Below, piece by piece: positions 15,189 to 24,450 of a DNA stretch of 32,104 nt. Source of the DNA: an uncultured Burkholderiales bacterium (lineage in GTDB: Bacteria; Pseudomonadota; Gammaproteobacteria; Burkholderiales; Burkholderiaceae); contig CALBEV010000065.1 in NCBI GenBank assembly GCA_937891045.1, positions 1 through 32,104 on the forward strand, written 5' to 3'. The notes under the pieces are model-generated. The model was not told the DNA's origin. It ran no database searches and was given only the letters and a program-made list of their open reading frames with translations. Both the position numbers and the translations under genes were made by a program. Each line of letters begins with the position of its first letter. Positions within the stretch are counted from its first letter, which is position 1.

Positions 15189-16025
15189 ATGACTGGCTTG
15201 TTTCGATTCTTGGCTTTTTTGCCGCTGCCCTGGATGCACCGCATCGGTGCTGTGCTGGGTTGGCTGGTGTGGTGGCTCTCGCCCACCTACCGCAGGCATT
15301 TCAAAGAACAATCTGCGCAAGCGGGTTACAGCTGGCCTCAAGTGCGCGGCGCAGTGGCCGCTGCCGGTTGCCAAACCCTGGAGTCGTTTCGTGTCTGGTT
15401 CGGTGCCCCCATGCCTATGCATTGGGACGGTGTGCACCACATCGAAGAAGCCTATGCGCAAGGCCATGGTGTCTTGTTTCTCACGCCGCACTTGGGTTGT
15501 TTTGAAATCACTGCGCCATCCGGTGCCGCGCATTTTGGCCCCAGCCGTGGCCCCATCACCGTCCTTTACCGACCAGCACGCCAAGCGTGGTTGCGTGAAC
15601 TTCTCAGCCATGCACGTGAACGCGACTTCATGAAAGCCGTGCCCACCAACATGGACGGTGTGCGCCAACTCTTGAAAGCCTTGCGACGCGGCGAGGCCGT
15701 GGGCTTGTTGCCCGATCAGGTGCCGCCAGAGGGCTTGGGTGTCTGGTCTGAGATGTGGGGCCGCGAGGCCTACACCATGACCTTGGGCGCCAAGCTGGCC
15801 TTGCAAACCCAAGCCGCTGTGGTGTTGGCCTGGGGCGAACGATTGCCTCAGGGTCAAGGCTATTGCGTTCACGTGGAGCCGCTTGGCCATGCGTTGAGCC
15901 CAGACCTGCATGAAGCCGTGGCACAACTCAACCAGGCCATGGAACGACTCATTCGCCAATGCCCCACGCAATACCTGTGGGGCTACGCCCGTTTCAAACA
16001 ACCGCGCAAAGAGGTGTTGGCATGA
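15189..16025 (+). CDS. LpxL/HtrB-family acyltransferase 1
   Basis: A 278-residue inner-membrane acyltransferase of the LpxL/LpxM family, which adds secondary acyl chains to lipid A. An N-terminal membrane anchor (about 5-30) precedes the catalytic HLGCFE (His101, Glu106), the HX4E form of the HX4D/E motif. The start at ATG 15189 gives the standard N terminus (MTGLFRFLAFLPLPWMHRI); an open frame upstream overlaps the metK start and is not coding. It overlaps the next acyltransferase as ATGA. Its exact acceptor, lipid A or another lysolipid, is undecided. Confidence 0.88.
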   Translation: MTGLFRFLAFLPLPWMHRIGAVLGWLVWWLSPTYRRHFKEQSAQAGYSWPQVRGAVAAAGCQTLESFRVWFGAPMPMHWDGVHHIEEAYAQGHGVLFLTPHLGCFEITAPSGAAHFGPSRGPITVLYRPARQAWLRELLSHARERDFMKAVPTNMDGVRQLLKALRRGEAVGLLPDQVPPEGLGVWSEMWGREAYTMTLGAKLALQTQAAVVLAWGERLPQGQGYCVHVEPLGHALSPDLHEAVAQLNQAMERLIRQCPTQYLWGYARFKQPRKEVLA

Positions 16026-16912
16026 ACCCCTTGGTCGGCCTCATGCGCTTGTTGGCTTTGCTGCCTTTGTCTTGGTTGCGTGGATTGGGTTGGCTGTTGG
16101 GGCAGATCTTGTTTCGCACCTCGGCAAGACGCGGTCGGGTGGTGGCCACCAACATTGCTTTGTGTTTCCCAGAACTGCCACCCCAACAGCAGCGTGCCTT
16201 GAGGCAACAGCATTTCGTGTACTTTGCCCAGTCCTTTCTCGACCGGGCCTGGTTGTGGCATGCCCCCGAAAAGTGGGTGGCACAACGGTTTCAATTCGAG
16301 GGTCATTTCCACAATTTTCAAGACCCTTCCCCACTGATTGTGTTGGCCCCGCATTTCGTCGGTTTGGATGCCGGTGGCTTGGCCATGACCTTGCTGCAAC
16401 AAGCCCACATGTCCTTCGTCTATGTGCCGCTGAAAAACAAAAGCGCAGAGGCATGGATGACCGAGGGGCGCAAACGTTCTGGCCGCGTCCTCACCATCGC
16501 CCGCCGCGAAGGCCCCATGCCGATGATCAAATCCCTGAAAGACGGTTGGCGTTTGCACTTCTCCCCCGACATGGACTTTGGCATCAACGGATCCGTCTGG
16601 TCGGCGTTTTTTGGTGTGAAAGCGGCCACGCCGTCATCGCTGTCGCGCATCGCCAAATTGGGACGTGCTCGCGTGTGTACCGTGGTGACACGCATGACAT
16701 CGCAGGGCTACACCTTGGAGATGGGGCCGGTGTGGGAAGACTTTCCAACTCAAGATGTGGATGCCGACACCCAGCGCATGAACCACGAGATTGAAGCCTG
16801 GGTGCGACAGGCCCCTGCGCAGTACTACTGGGTGCACAAACGTTTCAAAACCCGCCCACCAGGCGAGCCTTCTTTTTACCAAGCGAGCGCAACGCTCAAC
16901 GAGCCAGATTGA
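16022..16912 (+). CDS. LpxL/HtrB-family acyltransferase 2
   Basis: A 296-residue paralogue of the preceding gene, starting at ATG 16022 within its stop codon. A membrane anchor is near 5-30. The catalytic motif is HFVGLD (His111, Asp116), the standard HX4D, and a VYVPLKNK segment follows. Having two members in one operon suggests they add the two secondary acyl chains of lipid A in sequence. Its 3' end overlaps the convergent Kdo-transferase-like gene by 17 nt. Confidence 0.9.
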   Translation: MNPLVGLMRLLALLPLSWLRGLGWLLGQILFRTSARRGRVVATNIALCFPELPPQQQRALRQQHFVYFAQSFLDRAWLWHAPEKWVAQRFQFEGHFHNFQDPSPLIVLAPHFVGLDAGGLAMTLLQQAHMSFVYVPLKNKSAEAWMTEGRKRSGRVLTIARREGPMPMIKSLKDGWRLHFSPDMDFGINGSVWSAFFGVKAATPSSLSRIAKLGRARVCTVVTRMTSQGYTLEMGPVWEDFPTQDVDADTQRMNHEIEAWVRQAPAQYYWVHKRFKTRPPGEPSFYQASATLNEPD

Positions 16913-18137
16913 CCAGCGCTTGCAAATGCGCCTCTGATTGCATGGAAGGTGCCGTGGCTTGGGTCCTTGGGTGCTGCCACGCACGCGCGACTTTGTCGGC
17001 AATGGCTTGAGCATCCATCGCTTGTTCGCACACTTGCGGGGCCGCCAAATCGCTGTAGCTCTCGGCGAAATGCCAGATATGGGGACCATGCACCACTTGG
17101 CAGGACAAGGCCAACGCTTCATGGGGATTGTGTCCCCCGATGCTGGCCCAAGAGCCGCCCAGCATGGCAATCGGGGCCAACCGATACCACAAGCCCATGT
17201 CACCCATCGAGTCGGCGATGTAGACCGTTTCAACAACTGGCAACCCATCGGATTGACTGCGCAGCAAACAGCCTTCAGTGCAAAGCTGGGCAATGTCGGG
17301 GCCGCGATGTGCATCGCGCGGGGCGATCAACAACAACGCGGATGGATGTTGCTGGCGCAGGATGTGATGGGCTTGAAGAGCCAACGCTTCCTCTGACGGG
17401 TGACTGGAAGCCAACAACCACACCGGTCGGTTCAACAGCATTTCTTGCCATTGGATCAACTCACCTTCATCACAACGCAGTGGTGCCGACATGGCTTTGA
17501 TGGTGCCTGTGACCACCACCTTGTCGGCAGGCGCACCCAGCTCAATCAGACCTCGTCGGGCTTCCTCGTTTTGCGCCCACAGGCTGCCAAAGCCCGGCAA
17601 CAGCGCTTGGTAAAGCCATCGCCCCCAACGTCGCCTGGCCAAGGCGGCGGGGCCGAGTCTGGCATTGACCAACGCGTGCGGAATCTTTTGTTGTGCGGTG
17701 GCATGCACCAAGGCGGGCCACAAATCCATTTCACACCAAACCGCCAGCGATGGTTGCCAGTGGTCTAGAAAACGACGCACGGTGTCGGGCGTGTCCACCG
17801 GCGAAAACTGGTGGATGAAACCAGGCAACAAACCAGTTTTGTGCAAGGCATCGCCGGAGGTCCGCGCGGTGGTGGTGATTAAAAAATGCGCTTGTGGCCA
17901 AATCTTGCGGATGTTTTGAAACAATCCGTAAAGCGCCATCGCCTCACCCACACCCACCGCATGGCCCCATACCAATGGCCCAGCGGGTCGAGGCGGCGGT
18001 GACACCACCCATTTCTGCAAAATACTTTGCGGGGTTTCTTTGCCGCGTTCAAGGCGCTTCTTCAACACCCATCGCCACACAGGCTGCAAGACCCGGGACA
18101 ACCACACATAGGCAAGCAGCGCCAAGCGGGCCTTCAT
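16896..18137 (-). CDS. Kdo-transferase-like protein, second paralogue
   Basis: 413 residues, WaaA (KdtA) family, GT30. It should transfer 3-deoxy-D-manno-octulosonate from CMP-Kdo to a lipid A precursor or a related acceptor. An N-terminal membrane anchor (about 5-25) is followed by the active-site stretch HAVGVGEAM (Glu65), where the usual SxGE reads GVGE. The C-terminal GGHNPHEALAL matches the CMP-binding region. ATG 18137 overlaps the stop of the upstream paralogue by 4 nt. Next to a more canonical WaaA it may add a second Kdo or a different sugar; this is inference. Confidence 0.85.
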   Translation of the reverse strand: MKARLALLAYVWLSRVLQPVWRWVLKKRLERGKETPQSILQKWVVSPPPRPAGPLVWGHAVGVGEAMALYGLFQNIRKIWPQAHFLITTTARTSGDALHKTGLLPGFIHQFSPVDTPDTVRRFLDHWQPSLAVWCEMDLWPALVHATAQQKIPHALVNARLGPAALARRRWGRWLYQALLPGFGSLWAQNEEARRGLIELGAPADKVVVTGTIKAMSAPLRCDEGELIQWQEMLLNRPVWLLASSHPSEEALALQAHHILRQQHPSALLLIAPRDAHRGPDIAQLCTEGCLLRSQSDGLPVVETVYIADSMGDMGLWYRLAPIAMLGGSWASIGGHNPHEALALSCQVVHGPHIWHFAESYSDLAAPQVCEQAMDAQAIADKVARAWQHPRTQATAPSMQSEAHLQALVNLAR

Positions 18138-19507
18138 GCTGCTGTCGCCTTGAGCCAAGGCAGCAAAACCGCCAAGTGTTTATCGGTGGAGCCTGCATGG
18201 GCCTGGTAAAAATGGTTGGCACCTGCCATGGCTTGGCCGTAGGCGAGTCCGTCGCAAAGCAACGCCAGCATGGCTGCCGCTAATGCATCAGCCGTCATGT
18301 GCTGCTGCAACACGCCGCAAGCCAAAGCCTCCACGCCGGGGTATTCGATGCCCCACATGCTGGGCCCCACCATCACAGGTTTTTTCAAGGCCAGGGGTTC
18401 GATGATGTTGTGCCCACCGGTGGGTACAAAAGAACCTCCGACCACCACCAGTTGCGACAACGACAGGTAAAAAAACATTTCACCCAGCGAGTCGCCAAGC
18501 AACACATCCACCTCGTTCATCCTCAACAAACGGTCTTTGGCTTGCAATTGCGCATCTAAAACCTGGCTGCGGCGCACAACCCGTTGACCCGCAGATGCCA
18601 ACAGCGCGGCAACTTCATCAAAACGTTGGGGACTGCGCGGCACATAGACGACCAAGGGCTGGGGCTGGTGGGCCTCTTTCAAACCAGCTTGCAGCAAGCG
18701 AATGGCTTGCAAAAACGACGCATCTTCGCCCACCACGGCACTGGTGAAGCACACCACCGAACGCGCTGGTGTGGCATCCGAGCGCAAGCCCCATGTACTC
18801 AGCAATGTTTGCGCGGCTTCAAGCTGGGCGGGTGGAATGGGCAAATCAAAACGCGTTTCGCCAACCACCACAACCTGACCGCAGCCCACGGAGCGAAAGC
18901 GCTCAGCGTGTGTTTCAGATTTGCAAAGCACCAAATCGTAGGTTTGAAACAGCGCTGATCTGAACCCGCCCCAAGCCAGATCACGTTGCAAGCTGTTTTT
19001 CGGGTACTGCGCATTGGCCAAGCAAAGGGGGATGCCATGTTGATGAACGGTTTTCATCAGCACTGGCCAGGTGTCGATTTCAGTCATCATGACCATGCGC
19101 GGTTGAACAGCGCTGATGAACTGGCGCACCACCGAGCGCCACTCGAATGGCGCATAAGCCACTTGCAAACGGCCCGTGCTGATGGCTTGCTGGAACAGCA
19201 CCTCGGCCGCCGTGCGTCCCGCAGGGGTGAGCGTGGTCAGCATGATCGGGTAGCCAGCATCCAACAGGCCCTGCACCAATGGCGCAACTCCGCGCAGTTC
19301 ACCCAATGACGCTGAATGGACCCAAATGGGTTTGACAAGTGTGGTGCTGGTTTGCCCCCAGCGCTCGTCCCAATGTTGGCGGTACAAAGGTTCGCGTTGT
19401 CCCCGACGCCACAAAAAAAGCAACACCAATGGCATGAACACATGCCAGGCGGTTTCGTAAAGAACCATCAAAACGCGAAGCCGCCAAAGGGGTAGAAAAC
19501 GTCTCAA
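18134..19507 (-). CDS. waaA: 3-deoxy-D-manno-octulosonate transferase
   Basis: About 457 residues of the GT30 family: N-terminal hydrophobic anchor (about 12-34), DERWG segment, catalytic SLGE (Glu70 in HSASLGELRG), and TGGHNIIEPLAL near 360. It links Kdo to lipid IVA at the inner membrane. I chose TTG 19507 because GGAGG sits 6 nt upstream; TTG 19513 has no spacing and ATG 19468 would give the commonest WaaA N terminus but has no ribosome site. It lies upstream of its paralogue, coupled by ATGA. It is divergent from the sugar-modifying operon at 19671. Confidence 0.9.
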   Translation of the reverse strand: MRRFLPLWRLRVLMVLYETAWHVFMPLVLLFLWRRGQREPLYRQHWDERWGQTSTTLVKPIWVHSASLGELRGVAPLVQGLLDAGYPIMLTTLTPAGRTAAEVLFQQAISTGRLQVAYAPFEWRSVVRQFISAVQPRMVMMTEIDTWPVLMKTVHQHGIPLCLANAQYPKNSLQRDLAWGGFRSALFQTYDLVLCKSETHAERFRSVGCGQVVVVGETRFDLPIPPAQLEAAQTLLSTWGLRSDATPARSVVCFTSAVVGEDASFLQAIRLLQAGLKEAHQPQPLVVYVPRSPQRFDEVAALLASAGQRVVRRSQVLDAQLQAKDRLLRMNEVDVLLGDSLGEMFFYLSLSQLVVVGGSFVPTGGHNIIEPLALKKPVMVGPSMWGIEYPGVEALACGVLQQHMTADALAAAMLALLCDGLAYGQAMAGANHFYQAHAGSTDKHLAVLLPWLKATAA

Positions 19508-19670
19508 TGGCAACCTCCGCCCAAGAATGAAAAAGATAGAAGGCGCATCATGAGAGGAAGAGAGTGGGGACAGTATAGTAAGGGCCTGAGACTGGTGAGC
19601 GGAATGCTTTGGGGCCCTTCTTGATTCATGGCTTCAGTGGATAACCACCCGCTCACGACCTATACCGCAC

Positions 19671-20708
19671 ATGAAAATTCTCGTCCTAGGCACTGGCTCC
19701 ATTGGCAAAAGGCATATCGCCAATTTGCTCAGTGCTGGCGTGCAAGTGTCCGCCTACAGTTACCGGGCGTCCACCGATGGCCCCGACAACAACCCACTCG
19801 ATGCACGCGTCCTGCGCATACAAGACTTGTCGGCGGCATTGAACGCCGATGCGGATGCCGTGGTGGTGGCCAATCGCACCGATCAGCACATGGACGTTGC
19901 CTTGCAGGCGGCCAGTCTGAAGAAGCATTTGTTTTTGGAAAAACCCCTGGCCGTGTCCTTGTCCGGCACAGAAGAACTCATGCAGATGGTCGCGCAACAT
20001 CAACTGGTGGCTGAAGCTGGCTTCATGTTGCGCTTTCATCCGAATTTGCTGTGGATCAAAGATTTTTTAGCCCGTGGTGATTTGGGCGACATCATGCACA
20101 TGCGTGCGGCTGTTGGCCAATGGCTGCCTGATTGGCGCCCCGGCACCGATCACCGTCTGGGTTACGGTGCGTTCAAAGCCAAAGGTGGTGGCGTGACGTT
20201 GGACCTGATCCATGAACTCGACTTGGTTCACTGGTTGCTCGGTCCTGTGGAAGATGTCACGGCCATGACCCAGGTGGTGCCTTGTTTGGAGATCGAAACC
20301 GAAGGCATTGCGCAAATCGGCCTTCGCTTGGCCTCTGGGGTCTTGGCGCAAGTGCACTTGGACTATGTCAGGCCGGGCTATGGTCGAGAGATGGAAATCG
20401 TCGGACGTCACGGCGTTTTGCGCTGGGACTACCTGCAGGGCTTGGTGACATTGCAAAAGGCGGGCGGTTCATCGGAGGTGGTGCACCAAGTGCCTGCCCA
20501 GTTTGAGCGCAACACCATGTTTCAACAGCACATGGCGCATTTTTTAAAGCGCATCCAGCAATCCCAGCTGGCCGCTGCCTCCTCTTTGGAGGACGCGGTG
20601 GCTGTGTTAAAAGTGGCATTGGCTGCCCACGAATCGGCAGCCACACGCTGCTGTGTGCGACCGCAGGCCTTGCGCTCAGCGTCTGATTTGAAAATGAAAA
20701 CCCTATGA
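19671..20708 (+). CDS. Gfo/Idh/MocA-family oxidoreductase
   Basis: 345 residues. The N-terminal Rossmann domain has GTGSIGKRH (7-15), the family EKPLA motif is at 90-94, and the C-terminal domain carries LDLIHELD (Asp178, His181), the catalytic-type residues. Such enzymes oxidise or reduce sugars using NAD(P). It begins the surface-glycan operon and overlaps the NeuA-type gene by ATGA. Its place beside a CMP-sugar synthetase suggests it acts on a nucleotide-linked or free nonulosonate or its precursor. No ribosome site is obvious before the ATG. Confidence 0.85.
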   Translation: MKILVLGTGSIGKRHIANLLSAGVQVSAYSYRASTDGPDNNPLDARVLRIQDLSAALNADADAVVVANRTDQHMDVALQAASLKKHLFLEKPLAVSLSGTEELMQMVAQHQLVAEAGFMLRFHPNLLWIKDFLARGDLGDIMHMRAAVGQWLPDWRPGTDHRLGYGAFKAKGGGVTLDLIHELDLVHWLLGPVEDVTAMTQVVPCLEIETEGIAQIGLRLASGVLAQVHLDYVRPGYGREMEIVGRHGVLRWDYLQGLVTLQKAGGSSEVVHQVPAQFERNTMFQQHMAHFLKRIQQSQLAAASSLEDAVAVLKVALAAHESAATRCCVRPQALRSASDLKMKTL

Positions 20709-21406
20709 ACATCACTTGTGTGATTGGTGCGCGTGGCGGATCCAAAGGTGTCGCTGGCAAAAACATCCGGCCACTGCTTGGCAAGCCCTTGATTGCTTGG
20801 AGCATCGAGCAAGCCTTGGCCTGCCCCGACATCCACCGAGTGGTGGTCTCGACCGACAGCCCGGCGATTGCAGAAGTTGCCTTGGCCCATGGGGCCTTGG
20901 TGCCTTTCATGCGGCCCGATGCCTTGGCCGATGACAAAGCTGGCAAGTGGGAGGTTTGGCAACATGCGCTGCAAGCTTGCGATCAGCATTTCCCAGCAGA
21001 ACCCATAGACCTCTTTGTTGATTTGGATTGCACCTCGCCGCTGCGTGATGTGGCGGATATTTCCAAAGCGATTGCCCAGTTTCAACATGCAGATGTAGAC
21101 GCTGTTTTTTCAGTGTGTGAGGCCCGCAAGAACCCCTACTTCAACATGCTGGAAGTGGTGGATGGCTACCAAAGAATTTGCAAACAACTGCCCAAGCCGA
21201 TCGTGCGTCGACAAGACGCGCCCAAAGTGTTTGAGCATGTGGCTTCGATTTATGTGCTGTCTCCGGCGTATTTGCGCACTGGCACGGGCTTGTTGTCGGG
21301 GCGCACACAGGGCTATGAAATTGGCGTGGACAAAAGCTTGGACATTGACAGCGAATTTGATTTTGAGCTGATTGAATACCTGATGCGCAAGCGACTTGGC
21401 TATTGA
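20705..21406 (+). CDS. CMP-nonulosonate synthetase (NeuA/LegF-type)
   Basis: A 233-residue cytidylyltransferase that activates a nonulosonic acid with CTP. The N-terminal motif ARGGSKGVAGKN (9-20) carries the CTP-binding Arg/Lys residues, DCTSPLR is the conserved substrate strand, and DIDSEFDFE near the end is the metal site. The length matches single-domain family members. It overlaps the Gfo/Idh gene by ATGA. Sialic, legionaminic or another acid cannot be distinguished from sequence. Confidence 0.88.
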   Translation: MNITCVIGARGGSKGVAGKNIRPLLGKPLIAWSIEQALACPDIHRVVVSTDSPAIAEVALAHGALVPFMRPDALADDKAGKWEVWQHALQACDQHFPAEPIDLFVDLDCTSPLRDVADISKAIAQFQHADVDAVFSVCEARKNPYFNMLEVVDGYQRICKQLPKPIVRRQDAPKVFEHVASIYVLSPAYLRTGTGLLSGRTQGYEIGVDKSLDIDSEFDFELIEYLMRKRLGY

Positions 21407-21427
21407 CTTCAACAAGAGAGAAAAGAC

Positions 21428-22231
21428 ATGACGGATCGATTTGACTTGACAGGCAAAGTGGTTGTGGTGACCGGTGGCACAGGGCTGCTGGGTTCGGCCT
21501 ATTCCCAAGCCTTGGCCGACCAAGGAGCGCAGGTGGTGATGGCCGATTTGGCTGCAGCAGATCCGGTGGCCAAAGCTGACAAAGTTCAAACGCCCACCGG
21601 CTTGAAAGCGCATGGCGTTGTGTGTGACGTTGGTCGCGAAGAAGATGTGGTGGGATTGTTTGCCAATGTCATGGCGAAGTTTGGACGGGTGGATGCTGTC
21701 ATGAACAACGCCGCTGCCACCGGTGAGCACTTGATGCGTCAGGGCGCTGTGTTTTCGCCTTTCGAAGACTACCCGCTTGCCGTTTGGGAAGAAGTGCTCA
21801 AGGTGAATCTCACCAGCGTGTTTTTGGTGGCCCGCGAGGGTGGCAAGGCCATGCTGAAATCCGGCGGCGGCAGTTTGGTGAATGTGTCCAGCACCTATGG
21901 GGTGGTGGGGCCCGACCATCGGATTTACGAGGGGATGAAGTTCGCTTCGTTCCCAGGTTACTCAGCCACCAAGGCTGGTGTGCACGGCCTGACACGTTGG
22001 TTGGCCACCTATTGGGGTGACAAAGGGATTCGTGTCAACACCTTGGTGCCAGGCGGTGTCGAGAACAACCACGACCCAGAGTTTGTCAAACGTTATGCTG
22101 CACGAACGCCCTTGGGGCGCATGGCCAAGCGCGAAGACATGGTGGGCATGGTCATCTACTTGGTGTCAGATGCATCTGCCTATTCAACCGGCCAACAGTT
22201 TTTTGTCGATGGTGGATGGACCGCTGTCTAG
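21428..22231 (+). CDS. SDR-family oxidoreductase of the glycan operon
   Basis: A 267-residue classical SDR: TGGTGLLG (15-22), NNAA (93-96), catalytic Ser154/155, Tyr178 and Lys182 (GYSATK), and a C-terminal FFVDGGWTAV. It resembles the SDRs found next to CMP-legionaminate genes (PtmA-like) in flagellin-glycan loci; this comparison comes from memory of family context, not from a search. AGAGAAAAGAC lies just upstream of the ATG. It sits between the NeuA-type and NeuB genes, so a role in making or altering the nine-carbon sugar is likely. Confidence 0.85.
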   Translation: MTDRFDLTGKVVVVTGGTGLLGSAYSQALADQGAQVVMADLAAADPVAKADKVQTPTGLKAHGVVCDVGREEDVVGLFANVMAKFGRVDAVMNNAAATGEHLMRQGAVFSPFEDYPLAVWEEVLKVNLTSVFLVAREGGKAMLKSGGGSLVNVSSTYGVVGPDHRIYEGMKFASFPGYSATKAGVHGLTRWLATYWGDKGIRVNTLVPGGVENNHDPEFVKRYAARTPLGRMAKREDMVGMVIYLVSDASAYSTGQQFFVDGGWTAV

Positions 22232-22279
22232 CGTGTTCCAAGCCAACATTCAGCTTCATTCAACCCATCCAACGCATTT

Positions 22280-23326
22280 ATGAAAATCGGACAACGTCAC
22301 ATTGGATTGAACCATGTACCTTTGGTGATTGCCGAGATCGGCATCAACCACGGCGGCAGCTTGGACGTGGCCAAGGCCATGGTGAGCGCGGCCCATTTGG
22401 CCGGTTGTGAAATCGTCAAGCATCAAACCCATTTTGTGGATGATGAAATGACCGATGAGGCTAAAACGATTTTTCCACCCAATGCAGACAAATCCATCTG
22501 GCATGTGATGCAAGAGTGCGCCTTGGGCAAAGACGATGAAATCGCCCTGAAAAAACATGCTGAAGCGCTGGGCATGATTTACATCTCCACGCCTTTTTCA
22601 AGAGCTGCTGCAGACTTTCTCAACGAGATTGGCGTGGCCGCTTTCAAGATTGGCTCGGGTGAATGCAACCACTTGCCCCTGATTCGACACATTGCCCGCA
22701 TGGGCAAACCGGTGATCATGAGCACGGGCATGCAAACCATCGAGAGCATGCGGCCTTCGGTGCAAATTTTGGAAGATGCGGGCATTGACTATGCGCTGCT
22801 GGAATGCACCAATTTGTATCCTTCACCGCCCGAGATTGTCAGCTTGCGCGGCATCACTGAACTGCGACAAGCATTTCCCAATGCCGTGGTGGGCTTTTCC
22901 GATCACAGCATTGGCCCCGAAATGGCCTTGTCCGCCGTGGCTTTGGGTGCCTGCATTTTGGAGCGACATTTCACGGACACACGCTACCGCAAAGGCCCGG
23001 ATATTTCTTGCTCCATGGATCCGGCTGAATTGCGTTTCTTGATCGACCGATCCAAAGAAATCCACACGGCCTTGAACAATCCCAAAGTGCGCACGGCACC
23101 AGAAGAAGATGTTTACCGATTCGCACGTGGTTCGGTGGTGGCTGACAAAGATTTACCGGCGGGCCATGTGTTGAGTGAGTCTGACATTTGGGCACGCCGC
23201 CCTGGCTCTGGTGAGATTTCGGTGCAGTACTTTGACCGATTGATCGGCGCCCGCCTGACCCAGGCCGTCAAGCGCAACCAACAACTCCGATGGACTGATA
23301 TAGATGGTGTGGAGCGACCTGCATGA
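22280..23326 (+). CDS. neuB: Nonulosonate (sialate-type) synthase
   Basis: 348 residues. It condenses phosphoenolpyruvate with an N-acetyl hexosamine such as ManNAc to make a nine-carbon acid. The TIM-barrel has AEIGINHGG (18-26) and FKIGSGE (122-128), with metal-binding histidines at 209 (SDHS) and 230 (ERHFTD), 21 residues apart as in Neisseria NeuB. A C-terminal SAF/antifreeze domain covers about 285-345. It ends in an ATGA overlap with neuC. Product identity (sialic, legionaminic or other) is not fixed by sequence. Confidence 0.92.
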   Translation: MKIGQRHIGLNHVPLVIAEIGINHGGSLDVAKAMVSAAHLAGCEIVKHQTHFVDDEMTDEAKTIFPPNADKSIWHVMQECALGKDDEIALKKHAEALGMIYISTPFSRAAADFLNEIGVAAFKIGSGECNHLPLIRHIARMGKPVIMSTGMQTIESMRPSVQILEDAGIDYALLECTNLYPSPPEIVSLRGITELRQAFPNAVVGFSDHSIGPEMALSAVALGACILERHFTDTRYRKGPDISCSMDPAELRFLIDRSKEIHTALNNPKVRTAPEEDVYRFARGSVVADKDLPAGHVLSESDIWARRPGSGEISVQYFDRLIGARLTQAVKRNQQLRWTDIDGVERPA

Positions 23327-24450
23327 GCGTGACGACAGCGCCCATCACCGGCAAAAAGCTGTTGTTTGTCACGGGCACACGGGCAGACTTTGGCAAGCTT
23401 GAGCCCTTGGCCAAGGCGGCGCAGTTGGCTGGATTTGAAATCACCTTTTTCATCACCGGCATGCACATGATGCAGCGCTATGGAGAAACACGCTTAGAGG
23501 TCAAGCGGTTTGCCGGTGCAGAGTTCATTGAATTTGTGAACCAGCGCGAAGGCGATGCCTTGGATTTCATCCTCGCCAAAACCATTTTGGGGTTCTCCGA
23601 CTTCGTGCACGAGCGCCGACCAGACTTGGTGGTGATTCATGGTGACCGGGTGGAGGCGATGGCCGCCAGCATTGTGTGTGCCATGCGCTACATCCGTTCA
23701 GCGCACATCGAGGGCGGCGAGGTGTCCGGCACGATTGATGAAAGCATTCGCCATTGCAACACCAAGTTGTGCGCCACGCATTTTGTCAGCAGTGAAGACG
23801 CCAAAGCCCGGGTCTTGTCCCTTGGCGAAGCGCCCGAGCGGGTTTTCAACATCGGGTCGCCGGAGTTGGACACCCATGCCCAACCCTCCGGCGTGAGCAT
23901 TGAAGAAGTCAGAGCGCGGTATGCCATTCCCTTTGATGATTACGGCATCGTGATTTTTCACCCCGTGACGTCGGAAGTGGACAGCATGGGTGCCCAAGCA
24001 GCGTCCTTGTTTGGGTGTTTGGTGCAAAGCGGCAAGCACTTCGTTGTGATTGCCCCCAACAACGACCCTGGCACGGACGATATCTTTGCCGTGATTGAAG
24101 CACTGCCCAAAGATCGTTTCCGCTTGATTCCATCCATGCGCTTCAATTACTTCAGCGAACTCATGAAGAACGCAGCCGTGATGGTGGGCAACAGCAGCGC
24201 AGGTGTGCGTGAAGCGCCCTTTCTGGGCTTGCCCAGTTTGGATGTGGGGAGCAGGCAGAACAATCGGGCGCAGGCTGATTCGATTTTCGGATGTTCAGCT
24301 TTCGATCAGGAAAAAATCCAGCTTTTTCTGACCAATCAATGGCATCACCGCTATAAAGTAGATGCATCATTTGGCAATGGCATGGCATCGGATCAATTTG
24401 TTCAGGTGTTGAAAGTTGATAAGTATTGGGAAATAAGCATTCAAAAATGA
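23323..24450 (+). CDS. neuC: UDP-GlcNAc 2-epimerase (hydrolysing), NeuC type
   Basis: 375 residues. It makes ManNAc (or a bacillosamine-derived counterpart) from a UDP-sugar, giving the NeuB substrate. The GT-B fold is supported by VTGTRADFGKL (16-26), VIHGDRVEA (104-112), HIEGGEVSGTIDESIRH (128-144) and GNSSAGVREA. The last 50 codons become AT-rich (about 24290 onward) while the rest matches the GC-rich neighbours, placing a composition break inside this gene. It overlaps both the upstream neuB and the downstream polymerase gene by ATGA. Confidence 0.92.
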   Translation: MSVTTAPITGKKLLFVTGTRADFGKLEPLAKAAQLAGFEITFFITGMHMMQRYGETRLEVKRFAGAEFIEFVNQREGDALDFILAKTILGFSDFVHERRPDLVVIHGDRVEAMAASIVCAMRYIRSAHIEGGEVSGTIDESIRHCNTKLCATHFVSSEDAKARVLSLGEAPERVFNIGSPELDTHAQPSGVSIEEVRARYAIPFDDYGIVIFHPVTSEVDSMGAQAASLFGCLVQSGKHFVVIAPNNDPGTDDIFAVIEALPKDRFRLIPSMRFNYFSELMKNAAVMVGNSSAGVREAPFLGLPSLDVGSRQNNRAQADSIFGCSAFDQEKIQLFLTNQWHHRYKVDASFGNGMASDQFVQVLKVDKYWEISIQK

